Positions 6,034 through 9,425 of a stretch of DNA of 9,425 bases are shown here, piece after piece. The stretch covers positions 1-9,425 of the forward strand of contig CAYLZW010000233.1 of the NCBI GenBank assembly GCA_964388085.1, given 5' to 3'. Under the pieces are notes generated by a model. The model made no database searches. It saw only the letters and a program-made list of their open reading frames with translations, and was not told where the DNA came from. This stretch comes from CAYLZW01 sp964388085. Its GTDB lineage: Bacteria; Myxococcota; UBA727; CAYLZW01. The position numbers and the translations under genes are program-made. Numbering within the stretch: position 1 is the first letter of the stretch; each line of letters starts with the position of its first letter.

Positions 6034-8499
6034 ATGTCGTCGAAACCCGCCCTCACCGTGCTCGCCTTCTCCCTGCTGGTCGCCGCGTCGCCGGCCGCTG
6101 CCGAGAGCCCCGTCCGCATCTCCGGGGTGCTCTTCGACGGCGTGATGAAGGGTGACCCGGAGCCGGAGTCAGCGATCCGCCTGACGAACACCGACGCGAA
6201 GCGCAGCGTCGACGTCGGCGGCTTCTCGCTGACCGACGGCCTCACCCCCGGCCGCGTCGACGTGCTGATGGCGGCGAGCGCGGGGGATCGATCGCCCGAA
6301 TCCAAGGAGGTGGCCAAGTCCGGCGGACGGAAGGCACACGCGGTTCGTCTGCCCCCGGGCGCGACGATCCCGGCAGGTGGGGAGATGTGGGTGGCGCACC
6401 GGGGGGACGCCTTCCGCCAGGTCTTCGGCTTCCCGCCGCACTACGAGACCGTAGACACGCTGCCCGAGGTCAGAGACCTCGACCACGAGTCCGGCTGGCT
6501 CAGCCTGCCGGCGAAGCACGGCACCGTGGCGCTGCGCGACGGCTTCGGTCAGGTGATCGACTTCGTCGCCTACGACGTCAACAAGACGCCGAAGTGGCGC
6601 GCGGAGGACATGCCGGACCGCCACTGGAAGGGCGCGCCCGTTCGCCTGCGCCAGAGCACCTCCTACGGCTGGACCGGGCAGGTGCTCGCGCGCGATCGCG
6701 ACGAGAAGGGCCGCCTGCTGAAGGACACCGACAGCGCCGCCGACTGGGACTCGGGCTGGTCGAAGAAGCAGCTCGGCACAGAGCCCACGCACCGCGTCGA
6801 GCTGCCCGGCCAGTCGCACTTCATCACGCGCGCGCTCAAGGGCGTCCGCGCCAAGGTGCTCGCCACGAGCGCCCCGGACAACAACTACAAGGCACTCATC
6901 GAGGCCTTCGCCGACGCGAAGAAGCGCATCCGCGTCAGCGTGTACCAGCTCACGAACGGGCACATCGCGGACGCCCTCGTGAAGGCCGCGCGCCGAGGGG
7001 TGAAGGTGACCCTCTGGCTCGAGGGCTCGCCCGTCGCCGGCATCCCTGATCAAGAGCGCGCGCTCACAGACCGGCTCGCGAAGGCGGGCGCGGAGGTCTA
7101 CTTCCTCGCCAGCGACAGCAAGAAGAAGGTCAAGCCGCGCTATCGCTTCGACCACTCGAAGTACGTCCTCATCGACGACAACAAGGTCATCATCGGCACC
7201 GAGAACTACGGCCGCACCGGCGTGCCCGTGGACCCGAGCTACGGCAACCGCGGCTGGATGGTCCACATCGAGAGCCGCGCGCTCTACCAGCAGCTCGACG
7301 AGGTCTGGCAGCACGACCTCCGCCCCGGGCTGCGCGACGTGGTGGGCATCGACGACGAGCCGCACGACAGCTACGGCCTGCCCTACCGCGATCCCGGCTT
7401 CAAGCCCGACGACACCATCCAGCGCGGCCTCTACGACGCGCCCGAGAAGCCGCTGCTCGCGCACGAGAAGATGGACCTCGAGCTCGTCTTGAGCCCGGAC
7501 ACGAGCCTGAACGAGAACAGCGCCATCATCGGCATGATCAAGGGCGCCAAGAGGTCGCTCTACGTCCAGCAGAACAGCGTACGTCGTCGCTGGGGGCGCC
7601 TCGGCGACACCGCGGAGGAGGCGCCGAACCTGCCGCTCGAGGCCGTGGTCGCGGCCGCGCGCCGCGGCGTGAAGACGCGCGTGCTGCTCGACGGCTACTG
7701 GTACAACGTCACCGGCGACGACGACCGCGACAACGACGACACCGCGCGCTTCTTGAACGAGCTGGCGCGCAAGGAGGGCCTCGATCTGTCGGCCAAGGTC
7801 ATCAACCTGCAGTCGGTCCACGTCGAGAAGATCCACGCCAAGGGCGTCATCGTCGACGGCAAGGAGGTGTTCGTCGGCTCCATCAACTGGTCCGAGAACT
7901 CCTTCAAGGGCAACCGCGAGGTCGGCGTCATCGTCGGCAACGAGAAGGTCGCCGGCTACTACGCGCGGCTGTTCGAGCGCGACTGGTCCGACAGCCGCAT
8001 CTACGAGGTGGCGACGAAGGCGCGCGTGGCCCTGCGCGCGGGGCCGTCGCGGAAGGCCAAGAGCGTCGGCAAGGCCCAGCCGGGACAGAAGCTGTTCGTC
8101 GTCGGGGAACATGGCGGCGAGGCGCAGTCGGGGCCCGCCTGGCTCGAGGTCCGCGTCGCGCGCGGCAAGACGGCCTTCGTCCCCGTGAGCGGCACCAAGG
8201 ACCCCGTCGCGCGCCCGCACGAGGCCCTGCATCTGCTCGGCCGCGAGGCTACCGTCGTCGGCACCGTCGCCATGACGAAGGTCAGCGACAAGGTCATCCA
8301 GCTCCGCTTCGGCGAGGACCAGCGCCCGCCCTTCATCGCCGTGGTGTTTCGAAAGAGCGAGCCCGCCTTCTCCGCGAAGGGCGTGAACCCCGCGAGCGCG
8401 TTCCAGGCGCGTGAGGTCAGGGTCCACGGCGTCATCCAGGCGTACAAGCAGCCCGAGATCGTGCTCACGGGTCCGGAGCAGATCGAGATCGTACGTTGA
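6034..8499 (+). CDS. Exported phospholipase D-superfamily protein (lamin-tail, two HKD domains, SH3-like, OB-fold)
   Basis: An 821-aa protein with a classical signal peptide (hydrophobic core then ASPAAA, cleavage near residue 23), so it is exported. Domains in order: a lamin-tail-like beta domain, about 26-185 (VRISGVLFDG, LPPGATIPAGGEMWVA, VIDFVAYD); the first PLD domain, about 285-435, with H374-x-K376-x4-D381 in HSKYVLID and then GTENYG; the second PLD domain, about 485-655, with H601-x-K603-x4-D608 in HAKGVIVD and then GSINWSEN; a bacterial SH3-like domain, about 659-722 (RVALRAGPS); and a C-terminal OB-fold-like domain, about 729-821, ending in PEIVLTGPEQIEIV. Both catalytic motifs are complete, so a phosphodiesterase acting by phosphohistidine chemistry is expected. 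Substrate is unknown. Lamin-tail and OB-fold partners are common on secreted nucleases, so DNA is a reasonable guess alongside phospholipid. The gene stands alone between a divergent FHA gene and the tRNA operon, whose -35 box overlaps its stop. Confidence 0.95.
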   Translation: MSSKPALTVLAFSLLVAASPAAAESPVRISGVLFDGVMKGDPEPESAIRLTNTDAKRSVDVGGFSLTDGLTPGRVDVLMAASAGDRSPESKEVAKSGGRKAHAVRLPPGATIPAGGEMWVAHRGDAFRQVFGFPPHYETVDTLPEVRDLDHESGWLSLPAKHGTVALRDGFGQVIDFVAYDVNKTPKWRAEDMPDRHWKGAPVRLRQSTSYGWTGQVLARDRDEKGRLLKDTDSAADWDSGWSKKQLGTEPTHRVELPGQSHFITRALKGVRAKVLATSAPDNNYKALIEAFADAKKRIRVSVYQLTNGHIADALVKAARRGVKVTLWLEGSPVAGIPDQERALTDRLAKAGAEVYFLASDSKKKVKPRYRFDHSKYVLIDDNKVIIGTENYGRTGVPVDPSYGNRGWMVHIESRALYQQLDEVWQHDLRPGLRDVVGIDDEPHDSYGLPYRDPGFKPDDTIQRGLYDAPEKPLLAHEKMDLELVLSPDTSLNENSAIIGMIKGAKRSLYVQQNSVRRRWGRLGDTAEEAPNLPLEAVVAAARRGVKTRVLLDGYWYNVTGDDDRDNDDTARFLNELARKEGLDLSAKVINLQSVHVEKIHAKGVIVDGKEVFVGSINWSENSFKGNREVGVIVGNEKVAGYYARLFERDWSDSRIYEVATKARVALRAGPSRKAKSVGKAQPGQKLFVVGEHGGEAQSGPAWLEVRVARGKTAFVPVSGTKDPVARPHEALHLLGREATVVGTVAMTKVSDKVIQLRFGEDQRPPFIAVVFRKSEPAFSAKGVNPASAFQAREVRVHGVIQAYKQPEIVLTGPEQIEIVR

Positions 8500-8524
8500 C
8501 ACCCGCGCGTAGTTTTCTTACGGA
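8496..8524 (+). promoter_or_regulatory. Promoter of the tRNA operon
   Basis: A perfect TTGACA (-35) at 8496-8501 overlaps the TGA of the PLD gene. It is followed after 17 nt by TACGGA (8519-8524), a weak -10 that keeps the first TA. The predicted start is about 8531, roughly 10 nt before tRNA-Thr. The bases between -10 and start are GC-rich, as in stable-RNA promoters under stringent control. The -35 is convincing and the -10 less so. Confidence 0.6.
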
Positions 8525-8540
8525 GTCGCCTCTCGCCGGT

Positions 8541-8616
8541 GCTGGCATGGCTCAACTGGTAGAGCACCTGCCTTGTAAGCAGGGGGTTGCGGGTTCGAGT
8601 CCCGCTGCCAGCTCCA
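8541..8616 (+). tRNA. tRNA-Thr (anticodon TGT)
   Basis: A full cloverleaf: acceptor GCTGGCA pairs with TGCCAGC. The anticodon stem is CCTGC/GCAGG around loop CTTGTAA, with anticodon TGT at 8574-8576. The T arm is GCGGG-TTCGAGT-CCCGC. Discriminator T and an encoded CCA follow. It reads ACA and, by wobble, other Thr codons. It is first in a three-tRNA operon. Confidence 0.98.
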
Positions 8617-8620
8617 CGGG

Positions 8621-8654
8621 GTCGAGACGGGAGCCGTCAGGCTCGAAGCTCGAC
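8621..8654 (+). repeat. Hairpin in the Thr-Tyr tRNA spacer
   Basis: GTCGAG (8621-8626) pairs with CTCGAC (8649-8654). Inside it GAGCC (8631-8635) pairs with GGCTC (8640-8644) around a GTCA tetraloop, separated from the outer stem by a small internal loop. It fills most of the 52-nt spacer and could be a processing structure for the precursor RNA. Confidence 0.5.
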
Positions 8655-8668
8655 GGAGGGTGACGTTC

Positions 8669-8754
8669 GGAAGGGTACCCAAGTGGCCAACGGGATCAGA
8701 CTGTAAATCTGACGGCGCAAGCCTTCGAAGGTTCGAATCCTTCCCCTTCCACCA
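8669..8754 (+). tRNA. tRNA-Tyr (anticodon GTA)
   Basis: An 86-nt class II tRNA with a long variable arm (CGGCGCAAGCCTTC region). Acceptor GGAAGGG pairs with CCCTTCC. The anticodon stem is TCAGA/TCTGA around loop CTGTAAA, with anticodon GTA at 8703-8705. The T arm is GAAGG-TTCGAAT-CCTTC. Discriminator A and encoded CCA follow. It reads TAC and TAT. Confidence 0.98.
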
Positions 8755-8790
8755 CACGCCCTCGCTCTTTGGCTCCGCTCTCGTGGCGTG
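8755..8790 (+). repeat. Inverted repeat bracketing the Tyr-Gly tRNA spacer
   Basis: CACGCC (8755-8760) immediately follows the CCA of tRNA-Tyr, and its complement GGCGTG (8785-8790) ends on the first base of tRNA-Gly. The spacer can thus close into a stem with a 24-nt loop, marking both tRNA ends. A role in RNase processing is inferred. Confidence 0.45.
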
Positions 8791-8865
8791 CGGGAGTAGC
8801 TCAGCTGGTAGAGCATCAGCCTTCCAAGCTGAATGTCGCGAGTTCGAACCTCGTCTCCCGCTCCA
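8790..8865 (+). tRNA. tRNA-Gly (anticodon TCC)
   Basis: Acceptor GCGGGAG pairs with CTCCCGC. The anticodon stem is TCAGC/GCTGA around loop CTTCCAA, with anticodon TCC at 8823-8825. A standard T arm with TTCGAAC, discriminator T and encoded CCA complete the cloverleaf. It reads GGA and GGG. It is the last tRNA of the operon, 2 nt before the terminator hairpin. Confidence 0.98.
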
Positions 8866-8867
8866 CC

Positions 8868-8897
8868 AACCCCCTGCCTCGGCGGGGGGTTCTTTTT
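8868..8897 (+). terminator. Intrinsic terminator of the tRNA operon
   Basis: AACCCCC (8868-8874) pairs with GGGGGTT (8885-8891). The stem continues with a T-G pair and GC/GC pairs to about 10 bp around a CTCG loop. A C and five T residues (8893-8897) follow. The T-tract is only on the plus strand, so it stops the tRNA transcript and not the convergent gene at 8909. Confidence 0.92.
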
Positions 8898-8908
8898 GGT
8901 GCAGCCGT

Positions 8909-9425
8909 TCAAGGCGCGGAGAACAACATTACGCGCGCGTCGAACACCGCGCCCACGACGACGACCGCGCCATTGCTGGCGGCGACGGACGAGGCCGAGA
9001 GCGGGTCACCCTCGCTCAGGTACACGACGGTCTGTGTCCACTGGCGTTCGCCGGGCACGAGGCGAAGCACCTCGGAGGGCGCCCTCGCGTGCCGCGGATC
9101 CTTGCTGTGCGCCACGAACGTCAACAGCTTCGGGTGACCCGCGACCCACAAGGAGCCATCCGGCGCCACGTCGACGTTGTCGACGCCCGAGCCCGTGTCG
9201 TGCCGGCTGACGACGCGCAGCTCGTTCGTGGACGGATCGCGCCGCAGCCAGGTGAGCGTGCGCGCGGTGGTCTCCGCGAGATACACGTCCCGCCCGTCTG
9301 CCGACGTCTGGATGCCGTTCGCGTACAGCGTGTCGTCGCGCACCACCTTGGCGACGGCGGGTCCGTCCGCGGAGGCGTCGACGAACACGACGCTCCCCGC
9401 GCGCAGGCGGGCGTAGTCCTCGAGC
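8909..9425 (-). CDS. Paraoxonase/SMP-30-type beta-propeller protein, C-terminal part (cut by window edge)
   Basis: The frame is open from the TGA at 8909-8911 to the right edge, showing 171 C-terminal residues; the start is outside the window. The visible part follows the paraoxonase (arylesterase) C-terminal half closely: YANGIQTSADG, then VYLAETTARTL, VDNVDVAPDGSLWVAGHP, PSEVLRL, and a last strand VVVVGAVFDARVMLF. In mammalian paraoxonases the Asn of ANGI and the Asp-Asn of VDN bind the active-site calcium. Here they are present (Asn at 9317-9319, Asp-Asn at 9176-9181). An esterase or lactonase activity is therefore plausible, but the remaining ligands and the catalytic His pair lie outside. 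A GTG at 9388 is an internal codon, not the start. The gene converges on the tRNA operon. The related gluconolactonase/SMP-30 branch is the main alternative. Confidence 0.85.
   Translation of the reverse strand, partial: LEDYARLRAGSVVFVDASADGPAVAKVVRDDTLYANGIQTSADGRDVYLAETTARTLTWLRRDPSTNELRVVSRHDTGSGVDNVDVAPDGSLWVAGHPKLLTFVAHSKDPRHARAPSEVLRLVPGERQWTQTVVYLSEGDPLSASSVAASNGAVVVVGAVFDARVMLFSAP

Noticed and set aside
6169..8502. A 777-codon open frame on the minus strand opposite the PLD gene
   Set aside because: It is a high-GC shadow frame with low-complexity Arg/Leu/Ala/Val/Asp content and no domain, while the plus strand carries intact HKD motifs and a signal peptide.
8518..8912. Minus-strand frames across the tRNA genes with phrases such as GKDSNLRRLAPSDLQSD
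   Set aside because: These are the well-known spurious proteins produced by translating tRNA genes on the opposite strand.
8769..9137. Plus-strand frame containing GVAQLVEHQPSKLN
   Set aside because: This is the classic mistranslation of a tRNA-Gly gene, running on through the terminator and opposite the paraoxonase-like gene.

Overview
The window is very GC-rich, its coding strands are dominated by GC-ending codons, and it uses non-ATG starts. One gene encodes a large lipoprotein with a long array of acidic four-cysteine repeats. This suggests a large-genome deltaproteobacterium, most likely of the Myxococcota (Polyangia/Sandaracinus-like). That placement is inference from style; there is no rRNA or other marker gene here.

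Layout, left to right. (1) Positions 41-207, minus strand: a near-complete adenosylcobalamin riboswitch, whose target gene lies beyond the left edge. (2) 312-2165 (+): sppA, a 67-kDa-type signal peptide peptidase with its Lys/Ser dyad intact. Its stop overlaps by one base the start of (3) 2165-4789 (+): a secreted lipoprotein with eleven four-Cys repeats followed by beta-rich domains, function unknown. (4) 4799-5827 (-): an FHA-domain protein convergent with the lipoprotein gene. (5) 5828-6033: a divergent intergenic region with a hairpin and a perfect 16-bp palindrome. (6) 6034-8499 (+): an exported phospholipase-D-superfamily protein with a lamin-tail domain, two complete HKD motifs, an SH3-like domain and an OB-fold. 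(7) 8541-8865 (+): a tRNA-Thr(TGT), tRNA-Tyr(GTA), tRNA-Gly(TCC) operon. It has a consensus -35 box overlapping the preceding stop codon, foldable spacers and a strong intrinsic terminator. (8) 8909 to the right edge (-): the C-terminal part of a paraoxonase/SMP-30-type beta-propeller protein.

The genes do not form one pathway. The clearest functional unit after the tRNA operon is sppA plus the Cys-rich lipoprotein, which are translationally linked. Four of the five proteins are predicted to act at or outside the membrane or have extracytoplasmic relatives; the FHA protein is probably a cytoplasmic phosphothreonine reader or a degenerate derivative. I found no CRISPR array, insertion sequence, phage gene or recognised defence system. 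The most interesting items are the repeat lipoprotein, the five-domain PLD protein, the palindrome between divergent genes, and the tRNA order that matches the E. coli thrU-tyrU-glyT cluster but lacks thrT-tufB.
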